Positions 1 through 8,968 of a DNA stretch of 64,000 nt are shown one piece after another. Numbering within the stretch: position 1 is the first letter of the stretch; each line of letters starts with the position of its first letter. This DNA is from Diacronema lutheri (Eukaryota; Haptophyta; Pavlovophyceae; Pavlovales; Pavlovaceae). The stretch lies in NCBI GenBank assembly GCA_019448385.1, contig JAGTXO010000068.1:1-64000 (forward strand), read 5' to 3'. The notes below the pieces were generated by a model. The model was not told where the DNA came from and ran no database searches. It saw nothing but the letters and a program-made list of their open reading frames with translations. Position numbers and translations under genes: made by a program.

Positions 1-3
1 CCT

Positions 4-54
<51 letters not shown>

Positions 55-148
55 CCTAACCCTTACCCTTACCCTAACCCTAACCCTAACTCTAACCCTA
101 ACTCTAACCCTAACCCTAACCCTAACCCTAACCCTAACCCTAACCCGC
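1..148. repeat. Telomere array, left chromosome end
   Basis: Tandem hexamers begin at base 1. About ten CCCTCA units (positions 1-56) are followed by a stretch with CCCTTA and CTCTAA variants, then clean CCCTAA up to about 148. The G-rich strand (TTAGGG) points off the left edge, as expected for a left telomere. The variant TGAGGG block lies distal to the canonical block, the reverse of the usual order. It could be a real variant, a translocated subtelomeric block or an assembly/basecalling artefact. Confidence 0.93.
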
Positions 149-682
149 CTCCGCCTGCCAAAAGCCCGCACGCCACGCGCAAGGCCGCGCGTGCGGCGCG
201 TCCTACACCGTGCGAGGCTGCGCCGCGCCGGCAGGTGCTCGTCCGGCAGATTGGCTGGTCCGAATGTCGCGAGACTTCGGCGCGTAGCTCCATGCAACAT
301 GCCAATCGAATCGGCTCGGCAGGTCCGCGCACTTTCCGCCTCGATCACCCGCACGCGCGTGGTCGGCGCCGCGCGCGCCTCGTTAGGCCGTCCGACACGC
401 TCGCGCGACCGTCGCCCAAGACCCACCAGGCCAAAGTCGCTCAAAATTGGAGCCAGGTGTCCCCAAGGTCTACTTTATCGATCGGCCTGGCCAGGTTTCG
501 CGTTCGCCCAGACTACTAACCTTAACCTAACCCTTTACCACATCGGGGAAGACGCAGCGTTCTTCGGGTCGTCTCCTCCGCACACAACAAAGTGTGCTTG
601 ACTCTTTGCTTGCGCGGGGCTGTCCGCCGCATAAAGAGCTTGAAGAGCGCGCGGTAGGCTGCGGCACTGCTGCGCCCGAACG
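149..682. other. Subtelomeric spacer without a recognisable gene
   Basis: About 530 bp lie between the telomere and the first gene. Overlapping open frames on both strands encode only Arg/Ala-rich low-complexity sequence and look like products of base composition. A degenerate telomere-like patch (ctaacc, ttaacc, taaccc units) lies at about 514-537. The last 130 bp, which contain AT-richer stretches, probably hold the promoter of the gene starting at 683. Confidence 0.6.
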
Positions 683-1927
683 ATGGCGACTGGGCTCAAG
701 ATCGTCGTCACGGGCGGGCGGGGCTTCCTCGGGATCGAGGTGGTGAAGCGGCTGCTCGCGCGGGGGACGGCGTGGTCGCCCGTTGCCAAGGCCATGGTTC
801 CGATCGCCCAGGTCGCCGTCTTTGACGCGGCGCCCGCCGACGCGCTGCCCGCCGCGCTCGCGGCGGACGCGCGCGTCGCAAACGTCGTCGGCAGCGCGAC
901 CGAGCCGGGCTGGGCGGCGCGGCTCGTGGACACGCCGGACGTGGGCGTGTTCCACTTTGCGTCGATGATGAGTGGCAACTCGGAGGCCGACTTTGACGCC
1001 GCGTGGGCCGTCAACGTCCTCGCGCAGCGCGACCTGCTCGAGGCGCTGCGCCGCGTCGGCTCGACGCCGCGCTTCTTCTTCACGTCGTCGACGGCGTCAC
1101 TCGGCGCGGAGGCGTCGGGCGAGTGCGCCACCGATCTGACCAAGCTCGTACCCGAGGGCACCTACGGCTTCACCAAGGCGGTGCGCGTCGCGCCGCGCAC
1201 GACGCGCGCGCGCGGCGCGCAGCGCGCCCCGCACGCGCGCGCCTACGCGCGCCGCGCCGTGGCGCCGCCGCACGCGCGCGCGCGCGCGCAGGTGTGCGAG
1301 CTGATGCTCAACGAATATTCGCGCCGACACTTCGTCGACGGGCGCGGCCTCCGCCTGCCCGTCGTCGCCGTGCGCCCCGGCGCGCCGAACGCAGCCGCCA
1401 CTGGCGCCTATTCAAACGCGGTGCGCGAGCCGCTCGCCGGCAAGGCGGGCAGCGTCGTGCTGCCGCCCGATTTAAAGATGCCCGTCACATCCTACCAGCT
1501 CGCCGCGGACAACATGATCGCGCTGATGGACGTCGAGCAGGAGGTGCAGCCCCCGCCCGCCCCGCCCCTCCGCGCGCGGCGCGCGCCCCGCCCCCCTCCC
1601 CCCCCTTCCCACCTCTCCGGGCGCGCGCCCGGCCCGCCATGCGCGCGCACGCAGAGACTGGGCATCGATCGAATGTACATGCAGCCGTCGCTCTCCACAG
1701 ACTGTGCGCAGCTCCACGCCGCCGCGCGCCAGCTCGCCGCCGAGCGCCGGTTGCCGTGTGGCGGCCTCGACGTCAACGTCGACCCGGTCGCCACGCGGAT
1801 CGTCGGCGGCATGGCACGTGCGACGGACGGCGCGCGCGCGCGCGCGCTCGGTCTGCGCGGCGACGAGAGCGCCGCGAGCATCGTGCAGCTCTACGCGCGC
1901 GACAACTTGCCGCCGGCCTACAGGTAA
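683..1927 (+). CDS. NAD(P)-dependent epimerase/dehydratase, extended SDR (D-erythronate dehydrogenase-like)
   Basis: Spliced protein of about 340 residues; exons 683-1180, 1292-1543 and 1655-1927. An N-terminal Rossmann glycine motif (VTGGRGFLG, residues 9-17) binds NAD(P). Extended-SDR active-site elements follow: the Ser/Thr strand FFFTSSTAS (131-139) and the catalytic pair Tyr161-x3-Lys165 in YGFTKA. The exon 2 segment VRPGAPNAAATGAYSNAVREP resembles the sugar-acid dehydrogenase branch (DenD/SDR family), so oxidation of a sugar acid or a nucleotide-sugar epimerase-type reaction is likely; the substrate is not determined. Both introns are exactly 111 bp, GT-AG, and contain no in-frame stop, so the unspliced frame stays open. 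The final Arg codon and TAA stop come from a transposon inserted at 1921; before insertion the stop would have been two codons earlier. The gene starts only 0.53 kb from the telomere. Confidence 0.85.
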   Translation: MATGLKIVVTGGRGFLGIEVVKRLLARGTAWSPVAKAMVPIAQVAVFDAAPADALPAALAADARVANVVGSATEPGWAARLVDTPDVGVFHFASMMSGNSEADFDAAWAVNVLAQRDLLEALRRVGSTPRFFFTSSTASLGAEASGECATDLTKLVPEGTYGFTKAVRVAPRTTRARGAQRAPHARAYARRAVAPPHARARAQVCELMLNEYSRRHFVDGRGLRLPVVAVRPGAPNAAATGAYSNAVREPLAGKAGSVVLPPDLKMPVTSYQLAADNMIALMDVEQEVQPPPAPPLRARRAPRPPPPPSHLSGRAPGPPCARTQRLGIDRMYMQPSLSTDCAQLHAAARQLAAERRLPCGGLDVNVDPVATRIVGGMARATDGARARALGLRGDESAASIVQLYARDNLPPAYR

Positions 1928-2194
1928 TCGCGGGCATTAAGAAAGCAGGGATTTGGGGTTGGGCCTCAGTTTCTTCGCTGTTTCACAAGCCTTCTCAGTG
2001 GGCAGCCACAGTTTCTTGTGTGCAATTTCTAAAGGATGGTGAGGGGACAGCAAGGATAACGTCAGAGTAGCGGCCCCGGCCTTCGCCAAGCCCCTGCGCG
2101 CCACCGGGCAGCCTCATCAGTTTCTTCGACCGATCGCCAAAAATTCGGCCCCAGTTTCTTAATGGTGCGGTTTCTTAATGCCCGCGATTACCTG
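1921..2194. mobile_element. MITE with 24-bp perfect terminal inverted repeats and TA target-site duplication
   Basis: Bases 1921-1944 (starting CAGGTAATCGCGGGC) are the exact reverse complement of 2171-2194. The 274-bp element is flanked by TA at 1919-1920 and 2195-2196, the hallmark of Tc1/mariner-superfamily insertion. It has no coding capacity. It is less GC-rich than the genes around it and contains several copies of a TTTCTT motif. It sits inside the stop codon of the upstream gene: removing it restores GCC TAA. Perfect inverted repeats suggest a recent insertion. No second copy was seen in this window. Confidence 0.9.
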
Positions 2195-2240
2195 TAACCG
2201 AGTGTTTTAAAACAAGTGAAAATCGGACCCCCCACAAAGA

Positions 2241-3278
2241 ATGTCAGAAAACGCGCTCCACGACCCCGAACGCGTCTCGACGGCGTACGTGCTGCTCCGC
2301 TTCTGCCCGCCGGTGGGCCTCGTCGGTGGCGTGGGACTTGCCCTCGCCATCGTGCACGCGCCCGTCGCGCTGCTCGCATGGCTCCTGCGTCGCGCCTGCG
2401 CGCCGCCGGCGCGCGGCGGTGGCGCCGCGCCGGCGGTCGAGCTCGTCGAGCACGCGCCGCTGCTGCCGTCGCGTGCGCACGCGCGCGATACGGTGCTGCT
2501 CGTGCACGGCTTCCCAGACTCACCGAGCCTGTGGGACGGCACGGTCGACGCGCTCACGCGCGCCGGCTACCGCTGCCTCGTCGCCGCGCTGCCGGGCGCG
2601 CGCGGCGAGGCCGTCGACGCGGCGTGCGCGCCCGAGGCGATGGCCGAGGCGCTGCACGCCGCGTTGCGCGCGCGCGAGCGCGGCGCGGTGACGCTGCTCG
2701 CGCACGACTGGGGCGCCGTGTACGGCTTCCTCCTCGCGCGAGCGCATCCGACCGCCGTCCGGCGGATCGCCGCCGTCGACGTCGGCGGCCACATCGCGCT
2801 CGCCGCGATCCCGCCCGTCGCGGCGGTTGGCATCGCGCTCTACCAGTCGCTGCTCGCGCTCGCATTTGCGCTGGGTGGGCCCGGCGGTCGCCTCATCCTC
2901 CGCGGCATGCTCCTCGTCTGGCGCTACCCGCGCGCCGAGCAACGTGCAACGGTCGACATGTGCCATCACTACATGGGCGCGATCCAGGCGGAGGCGCGCA
3001 AGCTGCTCGCGGCGGGCGGGCGCGCCGCCCCGAGCTTGGACTACACGCCGGCGGTCCCCTCTTTCTTCGCGTACGCCGCGCACAAACCCTTCTTCTTCCA
3101 CACGCGCGAGTGGCTCCGGCGCGTGCGCGCCACCCCGGGCGGCCTCGTCGTCGAGTTTGCGTGCGGCCATTGGCTGATGACAGAACAGCCCGAGCAGTGG
3201 GCGGACGTGCTCGTGCGCTGGCTGCGGCGGACCGACGCGCTGCTTGCGCCCGAGCCCGTCGGGGCGCACGGGGATTAA
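2241..3278 (+). CDS. Membrane-anchored alpha/beta hydrolase (epoxide hydrolase-like)
   Basis: Intronless, 345 residues. A hydrophobic segment at residues 22-50 probably anchors the protein. The hydrolase core follows. The oxyanion-hole motif HGFPDS (89-94) matches the HGxP of the epoxide hydrolase/haloalkane dehalogenase branch. The nucleophile elbow reads AHDWGA with Asp156 as nucleophile, typical of epoxide hydrolases where esterases have Ser. The catalytic His is His310 in CGHW. A Trp follows the nucleophile, also typical. Substrate is unknown; lipid epoxides or haloalkanes are possible. The start is the first ATG after the upstream MITE. Transcription converges with the arsenite methyltransferase gene, leaving 426 bp for both 3' UTRs. 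Confidence 0.85.
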   Translation: MSENALHDPERVSTAYVLLRFCPPVGLVGGVGLALAIVHAPVALLAWLLRRACAPPARGGGAAPAVELVEHAPLLPSRAHARDTVLLVHGFPDSPSLWDGTVDALTRAGYRCLVAALPGARGEAVDAACAPEAMAEALHAALRARERGAVTLLAHDWGAVYGFLLARAHPTAVRRIAAVDVGGHIALAAIPPVAAVGIALYQSLLALAFALGGPGGRLILRGMLLVWRYPRAEQRATVDMCHHYMGAIQAEARKLLAAGGRAAPSLDYTPAVPSFFAYAAHKPFFFHTREWLRRVRATPGGLVVEFACGHWLMTEQPEQWADVLVRWLRRTDALLAPEPVGAHGD

Positions 3279-3422
3279 AGGGGGTCACTCCGACTTGAAC
3301 ATGGGAAGTCACAAATCAGTATCATGCGCATTTGGGTTTGCGAGAGGAAGACGTTGGGCAGTGCCTCGACGCGGCACTCGGCTTGGAGGCGCCGCGCGCC
3401 GCGCTTCGGCGCGTCCCCGGCG

Positions 3423-3486
3423 GTGCTTCGAGCGCACCTCGCGCAGGCCAGCGCCTGCGCTTTGGAGTGTGCGCCGTCACGTGCAC
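3423..3486 (-). ncRNA. Candidate SECIS element (form 2) in the 3' UTR of the arsenite methyltransferase
   Basis: Read on the minus strand, GUGC (3486-3483) pairs with GCAC at the other end (3426-3423). The core quartet is GUGAC (3480-3476) opposite UCGAA-type sequence with the GA at 3429-3428. Helix 2 pairs GGCGCAC (3475-3469) with GUGCGCU (3437-3431) and CUC with GAG (3467-3465 with 3440-3438). The CAAA unpaired adenosines lie at 3464-3461. An 8-bp apical helix GCGCAGGC/GCCUGCGC (3460-3453 with 3448-3441) closes a four-base loop. The quartet-to-AA distance of about 11-12 nt fits eukaryotic SECIS elements. It lies about 220 nt beyond the stop and 660 nt beyond the in-frame UGA it would serve. 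The core is GUGA rather than AUGA, a known but rarer variant. Confidence 0.8.
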
Positions 3487-3704
3487 TCGCGCGGCTTGGC
3501 GCCGGGCCTCCGAGGGCCTCCCGTGGTCCGGGGCCCGCGGTCCGGGCCTCCCGCCTCTGGGCCAACGGCGACGGCAGGGCGTCGCCGCCGCGCGCGCGGC
3601 GCGCGCGGCGGGCAGGGCGGCGCTCTGCGGCGGGTATGGTGCGCGGCGGGCGGCCCGTCGGTCGGTCGCCGCGCGCGCACGCACGCACCACCCGCCGCCT
3701 AGCA

Positions 3705-4760
3705 TCAGCCGTCCTGCCCCCCAGCCGTGGCCGGCTCGGCGCGCGGCGCGGCGGCGGCGGGTGGCGCGATGGCGCACGCGCGGTCGCCGTCGTCACCGCC
3801 ACCGTCGCCCTCGCCGCCGCCCGCGCGCGCGAGCGCGCGCGCTTTCAAAAAGGGCGGGAGCGGCAGGCCGAAAAGCCGCGAGAGGAGGGTGCGTGCCACG
3901 AGCTCGACGAGCGCACCGACGCCGGGCACGCGCCTCGCGGCGAGCGCGGCGCCGAGTGCGAGCGCGGCGGGCATCGGCCGCGTCGCCGTGACGTGCGCGG
4001 CCATCACGAACCGCTCCGCCCCCGAGCCGGGCAGCCAGTCCTTGATGAAGTCGGACGACTCGGCCTTGAGCGCCACGCGCACGCGCGTGAAGCCCGCGGC
4101 GGTGAGGGACGCGCGGAGCTCGTCGAGCTCCGGCGCCCCGGACACTCAGCAGGCGAGGGCCTGCGCCGTGCGCAGCGCGTCGGGCAGCGGCCCACCCTCC
4201 GGCCGCCGGACCACGTCGGCGATCGCGACGCGCCCGCCCGGCCGCAGGACGCGGAACGCCTCGCGGAAGACCTGCCGCTTGTCCGGCGCGAGGTTGATGA
4301 CGCAATTGGAGAGGAGCACGTCGATCGACGCATCGGCGACGGGCAGGTGCTCCACCTCGCCCAGCCGGAAGCTCACGCGCTCGGCCAGCCCCAGCTCCGC
4401 CGCGCTCGCGCGCGCGCGCGCGAGCATCTCGGCCGTCATGTCGACGCCAACGACGACGCCGCGCGGGCCGACGAGGCGCGCGGCGAGGAAGGCGTCAAAG
4501 CCGGCGCCCGAGCCGAGGTCGAGCACGCGCTCGCCCGGCTGCAGCGCCGCGAGCGCGACCGGGTTGCCGCAGCCCAGGCCGAGGTTGGAGCCGAGCTCGC
4601 CGAGGGCGAGGTCGTCGGCCGTGTACCCGAGCTTGGCGGAGGCGCGCGCAAAGTCGCGCTCGGGGCCGCAGCAGCCGCCCGCGCCGCCAAGCACCGGCTT
4701 GCCGCGCGCCGTCTCGGCATATGCCTCGCGCACCCCGGCGAGGTGCGCGTCGCGCTCCAT
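3705..4760 (-). CDS. AS3MT: Arsenite S-adenosylmethyltransferase, selenocysteine-containing
   Basis: 351 residues, read through an in-frame UGA at 4148-4146 (codon 205). It methylates arsenite using SAM. The SAM-binding motif [13 protein letters not shown] spans residues 79-91. Conserved arsenic-binding cysteines are visible at 30/31, 64 (GLGCGNP) and 153 (LSNCVINL). The fourth, catalytic position (human Cys206, context C-V/L-x-G-A) is the UGA codon: ALAC-U-VSGAPEL. Homology resumes in the same frame after the UGA ([12 protein letters not shown]...[11 protein letters not shown]). Together with the downstream SECIS this argues for selenocysteine, not a nonsense mutation. The C-terminal 60 residues (Ala/Gly-rich) extend beyond the bacterial family. 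The start ATG at 4760 is the first in frame; an upstream open stretch has no ATG. The final stop is also UGA, followed by UGC UAG. Divergent from the cyclin gene (225 bp between starts). Confidence 0.88.
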
Positions 4761-4985
4761 CCCCGCCGCCGCCGCCGTTCGCGCGGCCGTACGCTCGAAA
4801 AGGGGCCCCTTTGTCGCCCTCCCTTGCGCGCCTGCGCTGCTGCTGCGCGCGAACGCGATGGGCGCGAGAAAAGCGGGACCCAAGACTGGGAGAAAAGTTT
4901 TTTAAAAGTACTCACGTGGAGGGCAAATAAAAGAAGAAGCGCCCGCGGCGTGGTTGGCGCGCGTCGACGCCGAGCGCGCCCGCAC

Positions 4986-6346
4986 ATGCACGACGCGCAG
5001 CTCGGCGGAGGCGGAGGCGCCGACGCGCTCGCGCGCGCACGCACTCGCACGCGCTCAATCTCCGCGCGCGCCGGCGCGCCGCCGCCGACCGCCGCGCGCA
5101 AGCCGCCGCCGGCGGCCGCGCATGCGCGCGCGCGCAAGCGCGAGCGCGACGGCGCGGACGAGGAGGGCGTGCCCGGCGGCGCGGCGGAGGGCGCGACGGC
5201 GCGGCGCGCGCGACGCGTTGCACTCGACGCGCCCGACGTTCCGTGCGGCGCGCCGGCCACCGTCGCGCCGCCGCGCGCCGCCGGCGCGGCCGCTCGCTCT
5301 GCCGCATGCACCAAGCGCGCACGCGCGGGCGCGCCGGCGCGCACGCGCGCCGGCGGAAGCAGTGACGGCGGCAGCGCGGTTGGCGGTGAGTCGGATGCGC
5401 GCCCGCCTGCGAGCGCGCGCGGCTGGCACGCGGCCGCGCTCGCCGCGCGTGCGCCGCCGGCTGCGCCGTCGGCGCGTGCGGCCGGCATGCAGCCGCGTGA
5501 CGCGGCCGCGCCGCCCGCCGCGCCGCTCGGCGAGCGCGCGCCGGCGCACGCGGCGCGGCCGGTCGCGTGGCATGCGATTGCGATGCGTGCGAGCACGCGC
5601 GCGCCGCTCGCGCCGTGTGACCTATCGCACCTCCCCTTCTCGCCGCGCCCGCCCGGCGCGCCGAGCGGGCGCTCGCGCCCGCGCGCGCTCGCGCTCGCGC
5701 CGGCGGCGGCGGCGGACGGCGGCGGCGGCGGCGGCGGCGGCGAGGCGAGCGGCGAGGTAGCGAGCGTGGCAGCGAAAGCGGCGTTTGCGCCCGTCTGCCT
5801 CGCGCCGCCCAGCGCGCCCGCCCGCCCGCCCACCGCCGTCGCCGCGCACAAGCCGCCGCGCCCGCCGCTCCCGCCGTCCGCCGCCGGCGCGCCGCCCGGC
5901 GCGCCGCGGCGGCCGCCGCCGCTCGTGCCGCCCGACCTCGATGCGGACGCGCTGCCGCTGCTCGCCATCGACGAGGAGCTCCCGCCCCCCGACGCGCCGC
6001 CGCCCGCCTCCCGCGCCCTCTCCGCGTCGTCCTTCCCGCCCTCCGCCCCCGCGCATGCGGCGCCGCCGCGCGCGGCGGAGGCCTCCGGCGGCGGGTGCGT
6101 CTTCCCATCGGAGCTGGCGCCCGCACTCGAGCGCACCGCGCTGGCACAGCTCGAGCCGGCCGTGAACGCCGCCGCCATGCTGAGCGGTGACGCCATGCTG
6201 GGCGGCGACGCCATGCTGAGCGGCAAGCGCGCCGCCGCCACCGCCGCCGCCACCGCCGCCGCCACCGCCGCCGCCACCGCCGCCACCGCCGCCGCCACTG
6301 CCGGCGGCGGCGGTGGCGGCGACGCATACGCGGGTGACGCCGCCGC

Positions 6347-6383
<37 letters not shown>

Positions 6384-8451
6384 CTGGCAGGCGAGTGGGG
6401 CGACGACGACGACGACGATGACGGCGCGGGTGTCCCGCCGGGCATGCTCCCCTCCGCACAGCGCGATCTGACATCGCCCGCGCGCGCGCACTCGGCTTCG
6501 GGCGCATCGGCGAACCTCGTCGCGCTGATAGAGCACTCGATGCACTCGCGCGAGGGCGGCGCGATCCGCGCCGATCCGCACGGCGCGGCGGCCGCGTGGG
6601 CGGCGCGCACGCGCGCGGCCGCGCGCTGCGCCGCGGCGGCGGCGGCGGCGGCCGCGCGGCGCGCCGCGTGGCCGCACGCCGCGCGCGCGCGCCGCGCCGA
6701 TCGCGCGCGGTCGGCGCGCGCGCGCGCGCCGCGCGGCCGCGGTGGCGGTGCGGCGGGCGGGTCGTACGTGACGCCGGGCGGCAGCGCGGCCGCGCGCGAT
6801 CACCTTGCCCTTGCCCTTGCCGCGGCGACGGCGAGCGGCGCGGCGGCGGACTGCACGGCGGACAGTGCCGCGCGCGGCCGCCGTCTGCCTTTCGCCGTGG
6901 CCGCGAGCGACGTGGCGAGCACGAACGCCGCGCCCGCGGCGAGCGCCGCCGCGACGGAAGCCGCCGAGGCCGAGGCGGAGGCGGAGGCGGAGGCGGAGGC
7001 GAGGGCGGAGGCGGAGGCGGAGGCGAGGGCGGAGGCCGAGGCGGAGGCGGAGGCGGAGGCGAGGGCGGAGGCGGAGGCGAGGGCGGAGGCGGAGGCGAGG
7101 GCGGAGGCCGAGGCGGAGGCGGAGGCGGAGGCGGAGGCGAGGGCGGAGGCGGAGGATGAGGCGCTGCTCGGCGCGGCGATCGCGGCAGGCGAGCTGTGCG
7201 CGGATGAGCCGCCGCCATGCTTTCTCGCACAGCACGTGCAGGTGAGGCCCCCTATCCCCACCCACCCCCCTGCCCCCCCCTCCCAATTCCCTCGCGCGCT
7301 CGCCACCGCCTCCTCCGCCGCCGCCTCCGCCGCCTTCTTCTTCCCGCGCGCGAGCCGCTCCGCCACCGTCGCCGCCGCCGCCGCGCGCGCGCGCGTCCGA
7401 CGCGCGCCGACGCGCACCGCGCGCGTTGCAGGTGAGCGGTTACATGCGATCGCTCCTTGTCGACTGGCTGTCGGAGGTCTGCGCCGAGTTTCGGCTGCAG
7501 CGCGCCACCTTCCACCTCGCCGTCGCCCTCGCCGACCGTCTGCTCGAGCTGCTGCCCGCGATGCCCAAGGCCGAGCTGCAGCTTGCGGGCGCGACCGTGC
7601 TGCTCATGGCGGCCAAGGTCGAGGAGGTCTCCGTGCCGCGCATCGCCAGCTTCGCCGCCGCGACGGGCGACGCCTACTCCGTCGCCGACATCGTCGCGTA
7701 CGAGCTCGGCGTCCTGCGCACGCTTGACTGGGCCGTCGCCGCCGAGCTCACCGCCGCCTCGTGGGCCGCGCTCTACACGCACCGCGCGCTCGCCGACGAG
7801 TCGGCCGTCGCCGCGCCCGCCCACTCGCTCGCACCCAACCCCGGCCACCCGCCCGCACCCCCCGACCGCTCGCCCGCGCGGCTCTACCACGAGGCGCTCG
7901 CCATCGTCGACAGGTGCGTCTACGACTCGGCCGTGCGCGCATTCCGCCCATCGATCCTCGCGGCCGCCGCCCTGTACGTGGCGGCGCGCGGCACGATGCC
8001 GATGCGTCGGCTGCGCTCGGCGACGCGCGTCGCGCCCTCCGACCCGGAGCTCATCGCCGCCGTGCGCTGGCTCAGCGTCTTTGAGGCGGAGGGCGCTCGC
8101 CTCGCCGCGGCCGACGCGGCGGCCGGCGCGGCCGGCGCGGCGGGCGCGGTCGAGCCGCCGCCCGCCGCGCTACCGTCCGCCGGCGACGCGAGCGCCAAGG
8201 CGGTGCGCTGGGCGCACGCCTACTTGCCGCGCGCGCTGCCGTGCGCACAGGCCGTGCGCGCGCGCCAGCAGCAGGCGCTGCTGGCGATACGCGCCGCGCG
8301 CGCAGGCGCCGAGGCCGCGGCGTCGGCGGCCGCGGCGGCCGCGTCGGCGCGTGCCGTCTCGGCGCGCGTCGAGTGGCACGCCGAGCTCTTCACTCCGCCG
8401 CCCGCAAGCCGCACGTTTGGTCGCGTCCAGCCGGCGGCGCCGAGCAGCTGA
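4986..8451 (+). CDS. Cyclin with very long low-complexity N-terminus
   Basis: Two exons, 4986-7241 and 7432-8451, joined at a phase-0 GT-AG intron; about 1,091 residues. The second exon opens directly in a cyclin box: MRSLLVDWLSEV, then LAVALADRLLELLP, LAGATVLLMAAKVEE, YELGVLRTLDW. This pattern is closest to A/B/E-type cyclins that activate CDKs. A second, less regular helical fold follows (DRCVYDSAVRAFRPSILAAAALYVAARG). The first 740 residues are Ala/Pro/Arg-rich, with an Ala-Thr run (6236-6300), acidic Asp runs (6349-6380, 6402-6420) and a Glu-Ala/Arg-Ala repeat (6961-7158). This region is unlike known cyclin N-termini and may be regulatory or disordered. I saw no clear destruction box. The exact start ATG is uncertain because the frame is open upstream. 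Confidence 0.78.
6961..7158. repeat. Coding minisatellite (Glu-Ala/Arg-Ala)
   Basis: Tandem GAGGCG/GAGGCN and AGGGCG hexamers encode about 60 residues of alternating Glu-Ala with regularly spaced Arg-Ala. Repeats of this kind expand and contract by slippage, so the length is probably polymorphic. The charge pattern could form a long single alpha-helix. Confidence 0.85.
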
Positions 8452-8968
8452 ACGCGGTGCACTGCGCAACATTCGAGAAGCGAGCAGTACCTTCGAGAAG
8501 CCAGCCGCGCACCTTTGCTTTGCTTGGCGCGCATGGCGGCTGTGCGGCGGCGTGCACCCCCGGCTTGGCGCTGGGGGCTGTGAGCGCCTCGCACCCCAAC
8601 TGCTCGCGCCCAGCGGGGCTGCGGCTGCGTTGATTGCACACGCGGGCACGCGGCCGCCCCCGCGCGCCTGCGCTCGCGCTCGCGCGCGGACGGCGTGCAA
8701 GCACGCCTCGGCGTGACGCAAATGGCCATTTCTCCACTTTTCGCCCTCTCCACTTCTCAGCTGCCTGAAGCGAACTACTCGTTGGACTCGGCCAGATGCG
8801 TCCGTGTCTCTGTTTGCCTTGGTGCGGTCAGAAGAGCCGCGCAGGCGTGAAGCGGCGCAGTGCAGTCTGCCTCTCGCGCGCGCTTGGCCGCATCGATGAC
8901 GAACCGATCGTCGGCGCATCGCCTGCGCGTGTGACTTTCAAACGTCGTGCGAAAAAAGAGTCAGTTTG
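8452..8968. other. Convergent intergenic region, no gene seen
   Basis: 517 bp between the stops of two convergent genes (cyclin on +, muniscin-like on -). Open frames here are short, and none resembles a protein family. It presumably holds both 3' UTRs. No strong terminator-like or polyadenylation motif stands out. Confidence 0.6.

Noticed and set aside
439-453. 15-base identity GCTCAAAATTGGAGC between the subtelomere and 16302-16316.
   Set aside because: The shared block does not extend beyond 15 bases and is itself a short inverted repeat; chance or a minor motif.
191-955. Overlapping ORFs on both strands around the telomere-proximal region.
   Set aside because: Arg/Ala/Pro-rich frames forced open by base composition; no start context or similarity.
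4146-4148. Arsenite methyltransferase as a pseudogene broken by one stop.
   Set aside because: The only interruption is UGA at the catalytic Cys position, the frame continues with conserved sequence, and a SECIS is present downstream.
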